Shown in pieces: positions 47,009 through 58,060 of a stretch of DNA of 64,000 nt. Source of the DNA: Demequina globuliformis (lineage in GTDB: Bacteria > Actinomycetota > Actinomycetes > Actinomycetales > Demequinaceae); the NCBI RefSeq assembly GCF_000975155.1, contig NZ_BBRG01000002.1:62001-126000 (forward strand), written 5' to 3'. A program made the position numbers and the translations under genes. The notes under the pieces were generated by a model, which had not been told where the DNA came from, made no database searches, and saw only the letters and a program-made list of their open reading frames with translations. How positions within the stretch are numbered: the first letter of the stretch is position 1; the number at the start of each line of letters is the position of its first letter.

Positions 47009-47800
47009 ATGGCACGTACCCCCCTGATCGCGGGCAACTGGAAGATGAACCTCGACCACCTCGAGGCCACCCACACCGCACAGAAGCTCGCGTGGCTGCT
47101 GCAGGACGCCAAGCACGACTTCGACGATGTCGAGGTAGCCGTCTTGGTGCCCTTCACTGACATTCGCTCGGTCCAGACCCTGATCGATGCCGACCAGCTC
47201 GCATTGCAGTACGGCGCGCAGGACATCTCCGAACACGCCTCAGGCGCGTACACCGGCGAGGTGTCGGGTGCCATGCTCGCGAAGCTGGGCTGCGACTTCG
47301 TTGCGGTGGGTCACTCCGAGCGTCGCCAGTACCACGGTGAGACCGACGAGGTTGTCGCTGCCAAGACCAAGGCGGCCTTCGACAACGGCATCATTCCCAT
47401 CGTGTGTGTGGGCGAGGGCCTCGACATCCGCAAGGAAGGCACGCACGTCGAGTACACGCTCGCTCAGGTTGACGGCGCGTTGAAGGACCTGCCTGCGGAC
47501 AGGGCCAAGGACGTGGTGATCGCGTACGAGCCCGTGTGGGCCATCGGTACCGGCGAAGTCGCGACGCCCGCTGACGCTCAGGAAGTGTGCGCAGCCATCC
47601 GTGGTCGCCTGGCAGAGCTGTACGACGCTGAGCTTGCCGACGGTGTGCGCGTGCTGTACGGCGGATCGGTCAAGTCGAGCTCGATCGCGCAGCTCATGGC
47701 CGAGGCGGACGTCGATGGCGGCCTGGTCGGCGGCGCAAGCCTCGACCCGGAGGAGTTCTCCAAGATCGCTCGTTTCCGCTCCCACCAGGTGGGCGCCTAA
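47009..47800 (+). CDS. tpiA: Triosephosphate isomerase
   Basis: Interconverts dihydroxyacetone phosphate and glyceraldehyde 3-phosphate. The product is 263 residues from the ATG at 47009 (GGAGGA upstream, within pgk); earlier in-frame starts lie inside pgk and encode unrelated sequence. Catalytic residues are Lys in GNWKMN (about 12), His in VGHSERR (about 102) and Glu in [11 protein letters not shown] (about 174), with the mobile loop and YGGSVK phosphate site present. Confidence 0.98.
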   Translation: MARTPLIAGNWKMNLDHLEATHTAQKLAWLLQDAKHDFDDVEVAVLVPFTDIRSVQTLIDADQLALQYGAQDISEHASGAYTGEVSGAMLAKLGCDFVAVGHSERRQYHGETDEVVAAKTKAAFDNGIIPIVCVGEGLDIRKEGTHVEYTLAQVDGALKDLPADRAKDVVIAYEPVWAIGTGEVATPADAQEVCAAIRGRLAELYDAELADGVRVLYGGSVKSSSIAQLMAEADVDGGLVGGASLDPEEFSKIARFRSHQVGA

Positions 47801-47881
47801 CCGACACGTCTCCAGGGGCGGGCATCAGGTGCGCGGAAGTCGCGTATCCTGGTGTCCGTCCCTGAGCGTTTGAGGAGAACT

Positions 47882-48127
47882 GTGGAGATTCTAGAGACTG
47901 CTCTGTGGGTGCTACTCGTGCTCACCAGTTTTGTGATCATCGGCCTGGTGCTGATCCACCGCGGCCGCGGTGGCGGTATCACCGACATGTTCGGCGGTGG
48001 CTTCGCTTCCGGCGTTCAGTCGTCCGCCGTCGGTGAGCGCAACCTCACGCGCATCACGTGGATCGTTGGCACCGTGTGGCTGATGACCATCGTGTTGCTG
48101 GGACTCATTTCACGTTTCCAGATTTAG
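47882..48127 (+). CDS. secG: Preprotein translocase subunit SecG
   Basis: Small partner of the SecYE channel. The 81-residue product has two membrane helices (about residues 2-23 and 56-76) joined by a glycine-rich loop with RGRGGGITDMFGGGF, the family hallmark. The GTG at 47882 is preceded by GAGGAGAACT; an upstream GTG at 47852 would add ten residues including that ribosome site. The position after tpiA is conserved across actinobacteria and places secretion with central metabolism. Confidence 0.93.
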   Translation: MEILETALWVLLVLTSFVIIGLVLIHRGRGGGITDMFGGGFASGVQSSAVGERNLTRITWIVGTVWLMTIVLLGLISRFQI

Positions 48128-48145
48128 TAGCTGTCGGAGGGGATC

Positions 48146-48517
48146 ATGGCAGGCGGTAATGCCATTCGAGGATCACGCGTAGGTGCGGGTCCGCTGGGTG
48201 AGGCTGAGCGTGGCGAATCTGCGCCGCGTCAATTGGTGCAGTACTACTGCGCCCGGGGTCACGTGACTCCGACGCAGTTCGCGTTGGGCGACGAGAACGA
48301 CGCGCCTGAGATCCCCGTCGAATGGGACTGTCCCAAGTGCGGTTTGCCAGCGGGCCTCGACGCCGAGAACCCGCCTGAGCCACTGCGCAACGAGCCCTAC
48401 AAGACGCACCTCGCCTACGTGAAGGAGCGCCGCTCCGAGGAGGAAGGCGAGGAGCTGCTCAAGGAAGCGCTCAGTACCTTGCGTGAGCGACGTGGCAGCG
48501 TTCCCGCAGGGGACTAA
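48146..48517 (+). CDS. rbpA: RNA polymerase-binding protein RbpA
   Basis: Actinobacteria-specific activator that binds the beta subunit and group 1/2 sigma factors and stabilises open promoter complexes. The 123-residue protein has a charged N-terminal tail (GNAIRGSRVG), a zinc-ribbon-like core with Cys, His, Cys, Cys (YYCARGHVTP and WDCPKCGLPAG), and the C-terminal sigma-interaction helices (KTHLAYVKERRSEEEGEELL). The four-ligand zinc site is the Streptomyces type; mycobacterial RbpA lacks it. Start ATG has GGAGGGG upstream, 18 bases after secG. Confidence 0.96.
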   Translation: MAGGNAIRGSRVGAGPLGEAERGESAPRQLVQYYCARGHVTPTQFALGDENDAPEIPVEWDCPKCGLPAGLDAENPPEPLRNEPYKTHLAYVKERRSEEEGEELLKEALSTLRERRGSVPAGD

Positions 48518-48526
48518 ACACTCGTG

Positions 48527-48569
48527 ACGAAGGCCCGGGCGGCGCACCATGCGCCGGCCGGGCCTTCGT
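48527..48569 (+). terminator. Terminator after rbpA
   Basis: An 18-bp stem with one internal G-G mismatch (48527-48545 with 48551-48569, core ACGAAGGCCCGG) and loop ACCAT, ten bases after the rbpA stop. It closes the gap-to-rbpA cluster. Confidence 0.85.
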
Positions 48570-48692
48570 GTCTCCGGACCCTGGTAATGCAGGCCGATGT
48601 CGCAATGACCCGGGTAGCCCGGGTGTCCGCTGGGTGAGGGCAGAGCCGTCTGAGAGGATGGGGACGTACCGTTCACCACCTCAGGAGGACCC

Positions 48693-48923
48693 GTGAAGAT
48701 CGAGATCGAATACTGCGTGCCATGCGGCTACCTTGACCGCGCCATCGACGCCCAACGGACGTTGCTGTCGACCTTTGGCGGGCAAGTGGAATCCGTCGCG
48801 TTGGTGACAGGGGACAAGGGCGTGTTTCGCTTCACCGCAGATGGCGAAGAGATCTACTCCAAGCCCGCCGACTTCGACATCACGCAGATCGTGGAAAGCG
48901 TGAAGGCGCGCCTCACTGCATAG
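48693..48923 (+). CDS. SelW/Rdx-family thioredoxin-like protein
   Basis: A 76-residue protein of the SelT/SelW/SelH (Rdx) family with a CxxC motif (YCVPCGY, about residues 7-13) where some relatives use selenocysteine, and the family GVFRFTADGEEIYSK hairpin. Likely a small redox protein; no substrate is known. The GTG start has a perfect AGGAGG seven bases upstream. It stands alone between the rbpA terminator and the convergent pentose phosphate genes. Confidence 0.88.
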   Translation: MKIEIEYCVPCGYLDRAIDAQRTLLSTFGGQVESVALVTGDKGVFRFTADGEEIYSKPADFDITQIVESVKARLTA

Positions 48924-48955
48924 TCAATGAGCGGCGCCGGTGGCGCCGCGTGTGA

Positions 48956-49004
48956 ACGAACGAGGGCCGGGACCCCCACAGGGGAGGTCCCGGCCCTCGT
49001 TCGT
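48956..49004. terminator. Bidirectional terminator between the SelW-like gene and pgl
   Basis: A 19-bp perfect stem (48956-48974 with 48986-49004, core GAGGGCCGGGACC) with an 11-base loop, flanked by GTGAAACC and TTCACACG. It lies 33 bases after one gene and 9 bases before the stop of the other. Confidence 0.9.
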
Positions 49005-49012
49005 GAAACCCG

Positions 49013-49723
49013 TCAGATGTGGGTGGCGGCGGCCGCGTCGAGGAGCCACAACGTGCGCTCGGAACCGTCCACCGCTCCGCCAGGGACGCCTGTGCGGCGC
49101 AGGCTGTCGGCAACGGCCTCGGCTTTACCCTCGCCAGCGGCCACGACCCAAACCTCGCGCGCGCGATTGATGCTGGGAAGGCCTAGGCTGACGCGATCAG
49201 AGGGCGGCTTGGGGGAGTCGTGCACGGCATGGGTCTCCGCGTCACTGGACGTAAAGACCGGGTGGCCCGGGAACAAGGACGCAACGTGGGCATCGGGACC
49301 GAGGCCCAGAAGCAGCACGTCCCACTGAGGCGTGCCGGCAGCGGCGATATCGGCCGCGTACGCCTGCGCGGCGTCCTCGGCCGTGGCGTACTTGTCAGTT
49401 GACCCCATGCGGTGGATGTTGTCTTCAGGCAACGGGACGCTGTGGAGGAGCGCCTCTTGCGCTTGGCCCTCGTTGCGATCGGCGTGACCCGCGGCGACAA
49501 AGCGCTCGTCGCCCCACCACACGTGGACCGAGGTCCAATCAACGGTGCGCACCAGGGGAGACGCAGCGGCAGCCGCGAGAGTCGCGATGCCGACCGTGCC
49601 TCCGGTGAGCACGATGTCCGCGCGGCCTCGCACGGCAAGGGCGTCGGAGATGCTGAGCAGGAGCCGCGCCGCAGTCGACTCAGCGACGGCGTCAGCGTCT
49701 GCATAGACCCTCACCTGGCGCAT
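49013..49723 (-). CDS. pgl: 6-phosphogluconolactonase
   Basis: Hydrolyses 6-phosphogluconolactone made by Zwf. The 236-residue DevB-type protein shows the N-terminal VRVYADADAVAE, IVLTGGTVGIATLAAA (about 38-53), the catalytic block VHVWWGDERFV (about 68-78) with following RNEGQAQEALL, and the GLGPDAHVASLFPGHP element (about 143). It overlaps opcA by one base (TAATG) and ends at a bidirectional terminator; it is the last gene of tkt-zwf-opcA-pgl. Confidence 0.96.
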   Translation of the reverse strand: MRQVRVYADADAVAESTAARLLLSISDALAVRGRADIVLTGGTVGIATLAAAAASPLVRTVDWTSVHVWWGDERFVAAGHADRNEGQAQEALLHSVPLPEDNIHRMGSTDKYATAEDAAQAYAADIAAAGTPQWDVLLLGLGPDAHVASLFPGHPVFTSSDAETHAVHDSPKPPSDRVSLGLPSINRAREVWVVAAGEGKAEAVADSLRRTGVPGGAVDGSERTLWLLDAAAATHI

Positions 49724-50627
49724 TAGCGGCCTCCCGCGAACTGCTTGAGGGTCTCACCGTAGACAGCGTCGTCGTCCAGACGCCGCAACTCCTCGGCGAG
49801 GCAGTCGCCCAGCGACCGCGGGGGGAGGGCGATCGTGTGATCCGGCTGACCAGGCTGGCCGAGGACCGCGTTGGTCTCGTCCGAGCGCGCGATGCTGATC
49901 TCGCCGTTGGCGGTCTCCAACACGATGGACTGCAGACCTCGCACGTTCTCGGCGTATGACGCCTCGAACTCGCACCCCAGCGCACGTGTCAACCACGCAC
50001 CCAGAAGCAAGATGGAGGGACTGCCGGAGTCGCCGTGGAGCCGCGCCTTCGTCACCTGCTGGTCCTCGACCTGTTCGAGTGCCGAGGCCAGCAGGGCGCG
50101 CCAGCGCGTGACGCGCGTCCACGCCAGGTCGGTGTCGCCGGGTTGGTACGACGCCGCGAGGGAACGGAGGGTGCCGGCGGGGTCGGCAGCGTCTTTGGTG
50201 TCGGTAATGCGGCGCGATGCCATGCGACCGATTCCAGTGCCTGCCGCATCCTGCGGAACCTGTCCTGGCCACCAGGCCACGATCGGGACATCCGGCAACA
50301 GCAAAGGCATGACGAGGGTGTCGCCGTGCTCTACCTGGGGGAGCGATGGGCGCAGCACCACGACTTCCGACGCGCCCGCGTCGCCACCGATGCGGATCTC
50401 CGCATGAAGGGCATCGTCATCGCCCTCGTGTGCGGAGATCACGATGATGCGACACGGGTGCTCGCGCGACGCCACGTTCGCGATGTCGATGACCTCCTCG
50501 ACGTCAGTGCCCGTGGCATCGATGACGAGAGTCATCACTCGGCCAAGGGTGATGACGCCAAAGTCCTTGCGGGCCTTGACCATCCGCTTGCTAATTTCCG
50601 AGACGGTCGTATGGGGAAGGTCAATGA

Positions 50628-50631
<4 letters not shown>
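49723..50631 (-). CDS. opcA: Glucose-6-phosphate dehydrogenase assembly protein OpcA
   Basis: Partner protein needed for full activity of glucose-6-phosphate dehydrogenase in actinobacteria and cyanobacteria. The 302-residue product begins MIIDLPHTTVSEISKRM and contains the domain hallmarks VMTLVID, HPCRIIVI (about residues 54-62) and the WWPGQVP block (about 117-123). No enzymatic motif is known. The ATG overlaps the zwf stop by four bases, and pgl follows with a one-base overlap, so stoichiometric expression with Zwf is expected. Confidence 0.95.
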
Positions 50632-52145
<1,514 letters not shown>

Positions 52146-52184
52146 TTCAGCGACCCCCCAGGTCCGGGCGTGAAGCGCCCGGGA

Positions 52185-54257
52185 TCACCGGGCGGCCTCG
52201 ACGGACTCGCGGGCCTTCGCCGCGACATTCTCCGCGGTGAAGCCGTACTCGGCGAACAGCAGGTCGGCATCTGCCGACGCACCGTAGTGTTCGATCGACA
52301 CAATGCGTCCCGCATCGCCTGCGATGTCGTGCCACGGCTGGGCAACGCCAGCCTCGACGACCACGCGAGCCTTGACCGCGGCGGGAATGACGGCGTCGCG
52401 GTACTCAGCGTCCTGCTGATCGAACCACTCGCGGCACGGCATCGAGACCACGCGCGCCTGGATTCCTTCGGCAGCGAGCAGCTCCCGCGCGCCCAGCGCG
52501 TGCTGGACCTCGGAGCCCGTGCCCACGAGCACCACGTCAGGCGTGCCGTCGGTGTCAGCGAGGACGTATGCGCCGCGCAGCACGCCCTCAGCGGAGGCGA
52601 CCTCGTTGCGGTCGAACGTGGGGACACCCTGGCGGGTCAGAACGATGCCAGCGGGGCGGTCAGTGCGCTCAAGAATTCCGCGCCATGCCCATGCGGTCTC
52701 GTTTGCGTCGGCGGGGCGGACCACATCGAGGCCGGGGATAGCGCGCAGTGCCGCGAGGTGCTCGATCGGCTGGTGAGTGGGACCGTCCTCGCCCAGCCCA
52801 ATGGAGTCGTGCGTCCAGACAAAGGTGCTGGGGATACCCATCAACGCGGCCAGGCGCACGGCAGGGCGCATGTAGTCGGAGAACTGCAGGAAGGTGCCAC
52901 CGTATGGACGGGTCTGACCGTGCAGCGTGATGCCGTTGAGGATGGCGCCCATGGCGTGTTCACGGATACCGAAGTGCAGGGTGCGGCCGTAGATGTTGCC
53001 CGCGAACTTTTCCGTGGAGCGACGTTCGGGGAGGAAGGAAGGCTCGCCGCTCATGGTGGTGTTGTTCGAGCCAGCAAGGTCAGCGGACCCGCCCCACAGT
53101 TCGGGCAGCGTCGCTGCGAGCGCACTGAGCACCTCACCGGAAGCGGCACGCGTGGCCAGCGACTTTCCGGACTCGAAGATCGGCAGCGAGGACTCCCAGC
53201 CCTCGGGCAACTGGCGCTCACGCAGACGCGCGAGCAAAGCAGCGCGCTCAGGGTTCTCTGCCTCCCACCGCGCCAACTCGGCGTTCCAGTCGGAGTGTGC
53301 CTGCTGGCCGCGCGTGCGGGCCTGGAGGGCGTGCTCGCGTACGGCTGGGTCCACCTCGAAGGTCTGCTCGGGGTCAAAGCCAAGAGCCTCCTTTAGCCCC
53401 TTGACCTCGTCCGTTCCCAGCTTGGACCCGTGGATCCCGCCGGTGTCTTGCTTGGTAGGCGAGGGCCAGCCGATGATCGTCGACAGGGCAATGAAGGAGG
53501 GCTTGGAGGTCTCAGCCTTGGCGGCGTCGATTGCCGCGGCCAGCGCCTCGACGTCCTCGACGTACTCGTGGCCATCGCGCTTCCAAGCGACGTGGTGCGT
53601 GTCCCACCCGTATGCGGCGTAGCGCGCAATGACGTCCTCGGTGAAGGCGACGTCGGTGTCGTCCTCAATGGAGATGTTGTTGTCATCCCAAATGACGATC
53701 AGATTGCCCAGCTCCTGAGTGCCGGCCAGCGAGGAGGCCTCGGAGGAGACGCCTTCCTGCAGGTCGCCATCGGAGGCAATGACGTAGACGTGGTGGTCAA
53801 ACGGGCTCGTGCCCGGTGCGGCCTCGGGGTCGAACAGGCCGCGCTCACGGCGGGCAGCCATCGCCATGCCCACCGCGGTCGCCACACCCTGGCCGAGCGG
53901 GCCGGTGGTGGTCTCGACACCGTCCGTGTGCCCGTACTCGGGGTGGCCGGGGGTGCGGGAGTTGAAGGTGCGAAGCGACTTAATGTCGTCGAGGTCAAGG
54001 TCGTAGCCAGCGGCGAACAACTGGAGGTACAGAGTCAGCGACGAGTGGCCAGCGGAAAGGACAAAGCGGTCGCGTCCAAGCCAGGACGAGTCCGACGGGT
54101 CATGCCGCATCACGTTCTGGAACAGCAGGTATGCGGCGGGCGCGAGCGAGATGGCCGTACCTGGGTGGCCGTTGCCCACCTTCTCTACGGCGTCGGCGGC
54201 GAGCACGCGGAGGGTGTCGACAGCACGGTGGTCAGCGTCGGTCCAGTTGACGGTCAC
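52185..54257 (-). CDS. tkt: Transketolase
   Basis: Thiamine diphosphate enzyme moving two-carbon units between sugar phosphates, linking the pentose phosphate route to glycolysis. The product is 690 residues from the GTG at 54257 (GGGGAGAAATCT upstream); a longer frame to 54392 adds 45 residues with no similarity. Motifs: VGNGHPGTAISLAPAAYLLF, the thiamine diphosphate site SDGDLQEG (about 157) with DDNNISIE, and the pyrimidine-domain FLQFSDYMRPAVRLAAL. A TAGGCT box at 54295-54300 (minus strand) could be its promoter. tal and pgi do not follow; zwf is next. Confidence 0.97.
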   Translation of the reverse strand: MTVNWTDADHRAVDTLRVLAADAVEKVGNGHPGTAISLAPAAYLLFQNVMRHDPSDSSWLGRDRFVLSAGHSSLTLYLQLFAAGYDLDLDDIKSLRTFNSRTPGHPEYGHTDGVETTTGPLGQGVATAVGMAMAARRERGLFDPEAAPGTSPFDHHVYVIASDGDLQEGVSSEASSLAGTQELGNLIVIWDDNNISIEDDTDVAFTEDVIARYAAYGWDTHHVAWKRDGHEYVEDVEALAAAIDAAKAETSKPSFIALSTIIGWPSPTKQDTGGIHGSKLGTDEVKGLKEALGFDPEQTFEVDPAVREHALQARTRGQQAHSDWNAELARWEAENPERAALLARLRERQLPEGWESSLPIFESGKSLATRAASGEVLSALAATLPELWGGSADLAGSNNTTMSGEPSFLPERRSTEKFAGNIYGRTLHFGIREHAMGAILNGITLHGQTRPYGGTFLQFSDYMRPAVRLAALMGIPSTFVWTHDSIGLGEDGPTHQPIEHLAALRAIPGLDVVRPADANETAWAWRGILERTDRPAGIVLTRQGVPTFDRNEVASAEGVLRGAYVLADTDGTPDVVLVGTGSEVQHALGARELLAAEGIQARVVSMPCREWFDQQDAEYRDAVIPAAVKARVVVEAGVAQPWHDIAGDAGRIVSIEHYGASADADLLFAEYGFTAENVAAKARESVEAAR

Positions 54258-54434
54258 AGATTTCTCCCCAGAATGTAGCGGTGATGTCCAGGTCAGCCTA
54301 CCGGCACTGGCTTTGGGGGCGACACGCCTGCGTGCGTATTCACGGAGAGCAATGTGAACGTGTGAGATTGCGGAAACAGGAGGGTGTCGCACTCCCGGTA
54401 GGGGAGGCGTCGCGTCACGGGTACGATAGAGCGC

Positions 54435-55400
54435 ATGTCGACGGCCAGTCCCGTGCGTCCTGACGCAGCCGCCCCACCCACGACCGGATGGTCGAGCGTG
54501 CGCTCGCGCGTCGGCGTTTACGTGGCGCTTACCAAGCCGCGCATCATCGAGCTCCTTCTCGTCACCACCATCCCCACCATGGTGCTGGCAGCGGACGGCT
54601 GGCCCTCGTGGACGCTGCTGCTGTCGACGCTGGTGGGCGGGGCCGTGTCCGCTGGGTCTGCGAACGCCTTCAACTCTTACCTCGACCGCGACATCGACGC
54701 GGTGATGAACCGGACCAAGGGCCGGCCTTTGGTGACGGGTGCCGTGAGCGAGCGCAACGCAGTCGTGTTCGCATGGACACTCGGCGTGATCTCGACCCTG
54801 TGGTTCTGGTTCGTCGTCGGTTCACCCCTCGCCACGGTCCTAAACCTTGTCGCGATCTTCGGGTACGTCGTGGTCTACACCATGTGGCTCAAGCGCCGGA
54901 CGTCGCAGAACATCGTGTGGGGCGGCATCGCCGGGTGTATGCCGGTCCTCATCGGCTGGGCTGCGGTCACGCAGAGCCTGTCCTGGGCGCCGTTCCTGTT
55001 GTTCGGGATCATTTTCTTCTGGACGCCGCCGCACTACTGGCCGTTGTCGATGAAGTTCAAGCGCGACTACGCCAATGCAGACGTGCCCATGCTTCCAGTC
55101 GTGGCGACCACGCGGCGCGTGGCGATCGAGATGATCGCCTACTCGGTTGCGATGGTGCTGTGCAGCCTCGCGCTCGTAGCCGTGACCGATATGACGTGGG
55201 TCTACGTCGCTGTGGCAGGCGGCGCTGGCGTGTGGTTCACGGCCGGTTGTGTTCGGCTCTACTTGCGCGCCCAGCGCGACGAGAAGAAGCTGCGTGAGAT
55301 GCGTCTCTTCCACGACTCGATCACATACCTGTCGATCGTGTTCGCGGCCGTGCTCGTCGACCCGTTCCTTCCCAACGCCTGGACCGTGGGGTTGTTCTGA
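54435..55400 (+). CDS. ctaB: Protoheme IX farnesyltransferase (heme O synthase)
   Basis: UbiA-type prenyltransferase that adds farnesyl to heme b, the first step to heme O/A for terminal oxidases. The 321-residue protein has about eight to nine membrane spans, the first Asp-rich motif [20 protein letters not shown] (about residues 83-102) and the second [11 protein letters not shown] region with [13 protein letters not shown] (about 211-223). A TACGAT box lies 7 bases before the ATG, suggesting a leaderless message divergent from tkt, the standard actinobacterial ctaB/tkt arrangement. Its TGA overlaps the probable CTG start of xerD. Confidence 0.96.
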   Translation: MSTASPVRPDAAAPPTTGWSSVRSRVGVYVALTKPRIIELLLVTTIPTMVLAADGWPSWTLLLSTLVGGAVSAGSANAFNSYLDRDIDAVMNRTKGRPLVTGAVSERNAVVFAWTLGVISTLWFWFVVGSPLATVLNLVAIFGYVVVYTMWLKRRTSQNIVWGGIAGCMPVLIGWAAVTQSLSWAPFLLFGIIFFWTPPHYWPLSMKFKRDYANADVPMLPVVATTRRVAIEMIAYSVAMVLCSLALVAVTDMTWVYVAVAGGAGVWFTAGCVRLYLRAQRDEKKLREMRLFHDSITYLSIVFAAVLVDPFLPNAWTVGLF

Positions 55401-56323
55401 GCCGCCTCGCTGACCAGCGAGAGGGGTACCTGGCGCACATTTCCGTGGAGCGGGGCCTCAGCAGCAACACGCTTGCCGCGTACCGCCGAGACCTGGCCCG
55501 CTACGAGCGGTTTCTTGCATCGCGAGACATCGATGGCCTCGCAGCAGTCAACCGACGTGACGTCGAAGAGTTCGCTCAGGTGCTCGGTGCTGGCAGCGAC
55601 ACCGATCGCCCGCTCGCCCCGGCATCGGCCAGCCGGACGGTCGTGGCCGTACGTGGCTGGCACCGGTTTGCCCTCGCTGAGGGCTGGACGCTCACGGACG
55701 TATCCCGCGAGGTGAAGCCGCGCACCATACCCCAGCGCCTTCCCAAGGCGCTGTCCACTGATCAGGTCGAGTCCATCCTGGCCTCAGCATCGGCCGGTGA
55801 CGGCGGCGTGCCACTGCGCGACCGAGCGCTCCTTGAGGTGGTCTACGGCACTGGGGCACGAATCTCCGAGGCGATCGGCCTCGATGTCGACGACGTGACC
55901 CTCGACCGTACGGCCGCGTCCGTGTTGTTGCGGGGAAAGGGGTCGAAGGAGCGCGTGGTGCCGCTAGGTTCCTTCGCGGTCGACGCCCTGGACGCCTACC
56001 TGGTCCGTGCCCGTGCAGCGCTGGCGCAGTCGGGGCAGGGCACCGCCGCATTGTTTCTCAACCACAGGGGTGGTCGCCTGTCTCGCCAAAGCGCGTGGTC
56101 GATCCTCCGCGTAGCAGCCGAGCGTGCCGGCGTCCCCGATGTGTCGCCCCACACGCTGCGCCACTCGTTCGCGACCCACTTGTTGTCCGGCGGTGCAGAT
56201 GTGCGTGTGGTGCAGGAACTCCTCGGCCACGCCTCGGTGACGACCACGCAGATCTATACGTCTGTCACCCAAGACACCCTGCGCGAGGTCTACACGACCT
56301 TCCATCCGCGTGCCCTGGGTTGA
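55397..56323 (+). CDS. xerD: Site-specific tyrosine recombinase XerD, probable CTG start
   Basis: Resolves chromosome dimers at dif with XerC. Catalytic residues are Arg in GTGARISEA, Lys in [12 protein letters not shown], His-x-x-Arg in [14 protein letters not shown], His in [11 protein letters not shown] and the nucleophile Tyr in QIYT. The usual start call would be GTG at 55445 (292 residues), but the frame stays open upstream and encodes [20 protein letters not shown], which matches the first helix of XerD proteins (E. coli XerD begins with a similar helix before its NTLNAYRRDL). No ATG, GTG or TTG exists there; a CTG at 55397 overlaps the ctaB stop as CTGA, the same coupling seen elsewhere in this window, and gives 308 residues. 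The start is inference. Confidence 0.9.
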   Translation: MSRLADQREGYLAHISVERGLSSNTLAAYRRDLARYERFLASRDIDGLAAVNRRDVEEFAQVLGAGSDTDRPLAPASASRTVVAVRGWHRFALAEGWTLTDVSREVKPRTIPQRLPKALSTDQVESILASASAGDGGVPLRDRALLEVVYGTGARISEAIGLDVDDVTLDRTAASVLLRGKGSKERVVPLGSFAVDALDAYLVRARAALAQSGQGTAALFLNHRGGRLSRQSAWSILRVAAERAGVPDVSPHTLRHSFATHLLSGGADVRVVQELLGHASVTTTQIYTSVTQDTLREVYTTFHPRALG

Positions 56324-56346
56324 CGCTCACACGACGCAGGTAAGGT
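56320..56346 (+). promoter_or_regulatory. Candidate leaderless promoter for parA
   Basis: TTGACG (56320-56325, overlapping the xerD stop) and TAAGGT (56341-56346) are spaced by 15 bases; the -10 box lies 7 bases before the GTG at 56354. Confidence 0.5.
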
Positions 56347-56353
56347 GGCACCT

Positions 56354-57169
56354 GTGACCGACTTTCCCGTGCCCGAGCCCCTGACCAGCCACGGCCCTGC
56401 TCGCGTAGTAGCGCTGTGCAATCAGAAGGGCGGCGTAGGCAAGACCACCACGTCGGTGAACCTGGCTGCCTCGCTTGCGGAGTACGGGCGCAAGGTCTTG
56501 GTGGTCGACTTCGACCCCCAGGGTGCCGCATCCGCCGGCCTGGGCGTCAACGCCAACGAAGCAGAACTCACGATTTACGACTTGCTGATGCGGTCATCGG
56601 TCGAGCCGCGGGACGCGATCCGTCAGACCAACGTCGACAACCTCGACCTCCTGCCAGCGAACATTGACCTGTCCGCCGCCGAGGTCCAGTTGGTCGGTGA
56701 GGTGGCGCGAGAGAGCTCGTTGGACCGTGCACTGCGCGGGCTCGAGGACGAGTACGACGTCATCTTGATCGACTGCCAGCCCTCGCTGGGCCTGCTGACC
56801 GTGAACGCCTTGGTTGCGGCGCACGGCGTCGTGATCCCGCTGGCGTGCGAATACTTCGCGATGCGCGGCGTGGCGTTGCTCGTCGAGACCATCACCAAAG
56901 TGCAGGACCGTCTCAACCCGCGCCTCACCGTTGACGCGATCATTCCCACGATGTACGACGGGCGCACCCTGCACTCGCAGGAGGTCGTGGAGCGCGTGCG
57001 CGACGCCTTTGGCGACCGTGTGACTCAGACCATGATTCACCGCACGGTGAAGTTTCCCGACGCCTCGGTCGCTGCTGAGCCGATCACCACCTTTGCGCCG
57101 ACCCACGCCGGTGCGGAGGCCTACCGCGAGCTCGCGCGGGAGCTCATCTCCCGCGGGGCCGTCGCCTAA
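56354..57169 (+). CDS. parA: ParA-family ATPase (scpAB-associated)
   Basis: Walker-type ATPase of the chromosome/plasmid partition family. The product is 271 residues from the GTG at 56354; a GTG nine bases earlier is also possible. It has the deviant Walker A NQKGGVGKTTTSVNLA (about residues 24-39), DFDPQGAASAG, IDCQPSLGLLTVNAL (about 136) and a C-terminal helical region. No ParB gene accompanies it; this xerD-parA-scpA order is conserved in actinobacteria and differs from the origin-proximal parAB pair, so it may assist condensin loading or another positioning task. A TAAGGT box 7 bases upstream suggests a leaderless transcript. Confidence 0.92.
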   Translation: MTDFPVPEPLTSHGPARVVALCNQKGGVGKTTTSVNLAASLAEYGRKVLVVDFDPQGAASAGLGVNANEAELTIYDLLMRSSVEPRDAIRQTNVDNLDLLPANIDLSAAEVQLVGEVARESSLDRALRGLEDEYDVILIDCQPSLGLLTVNALVAAHGVVIPLACEYFAMRGVALLVETITKVQDRLNPRLTVDAIIPTMYDGRTLHSQEVVERVRDAFGDRVTQTMIHRTVKFPDASVAAEPITTFAPTHAGAEAYRELARELISRGAVA

Positions 57170-57175
57170 ACGATC

Positions 57176-58060
57176 GTGGCCGACGCTGCGGGCACGGCGG
57201 CAGAGTCAATCGCGGGTGCCGGCACTGCGACGGTCGCCGATGCCCCCGTGGGCTTTGAGGTCCATCTCGATAACTTCACGGGACCGTTTGATCTGCTCTT
57301 GACCTTGATCTCGAAACACGAGATGGAGATCACAGAGGTCGCTCTCGCGCGGGTGACCGACGAGTTTCTCGCCACGATCGCGGCGCACGAGGCTGACTGG
57401 GACCTCTCGCAGGCCTCGGAGTTTCTCGTCGTCGCCGCCACGCTCCTGGACCTCAAGACCGCACGGTTGCTGCCTCAGGGCGAAGTGGACGACGTCGAAG
57501 ACCTTGAATTGCTGGAGGCTCGGGACCTCCTGTTCGCGCGCCTACTGCAGTACCGCGCGTTCAAGCAGGTTGCAGGGCAGTTCGGTGAGCTGCTCGCGGC
57601 ACCCCGTCGCGTGCCACGCGACGTCACCCTTGAGCCTCAATTCGCCATGCTGCTTCCTGAACTCGTGTGGCGCGTGACGCCCGACCAACTCCCACGGCTG
57701 GCGGCCCATGCGCTGCAGCCCAAGCCCGAGGCCAGTGGTGTCAACGTCGACCACCTGCACGCACCGGCCGTGAGCGTGCGTGAGCAGGCCGCCCTCGTCA
57801 CGAGTCGCCTCCAACGCGATCACACCGTGACATTCAGGTCGCTGGTGGCGGACGCCGATCACGTCAACGTCGTGGTCGCGCGGTTCCTCGCTCTGCTCGA
57901 ACTGTTCAGGCAAGCAGTGGTCGCCTTCGATCAAGTACGCTCTCTGGGCGAGCTCACGATCCGCTGGACCGGTGGCGAGGACGGCGTGGACGTCTCCGAC
58001 GAGTTCGACGACAGTGACGGCGCAGATGGCGGCGGCAACGAGGAGACAGTGACACCGTGA
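57176..58060 (+). CDS. scpA: Segregation and condensation protein A
   Basis: Kleisin subunit that bridges SMC heads. The 294 residues have an Ala-rich leader (1-24), the N-terminal kleisin motif FEVHLDNFTGPFDLLLTLI (about 25-43), FLVVAATLLDLKTARLLP, and a C-terminal winged-helix region (about 215-270, TFRSLVADADHVNVVVARFL), ending in an acidic Asp/Gly tail. The GTG start is 7 bases past parA with a weak ribosome site. The stop overlaps the scpB start (GTGA). Confidence 0.94.
   Translation: MADAAGTAAESIAGAGTATVADAPVGFEVHLDNFTGPFDLLLTLISKHEMEITEVALARVTDEFLATIAAHEADWDLSQASEFLVVAATLLDLKTARLLPQGEVDDVEDLELLEARDLLFARLLQYRAFKQVAGQFGELLAAPRRVPRDVTLEPQFAMLLPELVWRVTPDQLPRLAAHALQPKPEASGVNVDHLHAPAVSVREQAALVTSRLQRDHTVTFRSLVADADHVNVVVARFLALLELFRQAVVAFDQVRSLGELTIRWTGGEDGVDVSDEFDDSDGADGGGNEETVTP

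Noticed and set aside
56354-57169. parA-xerD as a sign of a mobile element or integrated plasmid
   Set aside because: The order xerD-parA-scpA-scpB is the conserved chromosomal arrangement in actinobacteria, with normal base composition and no att sites or integrase-specific features.
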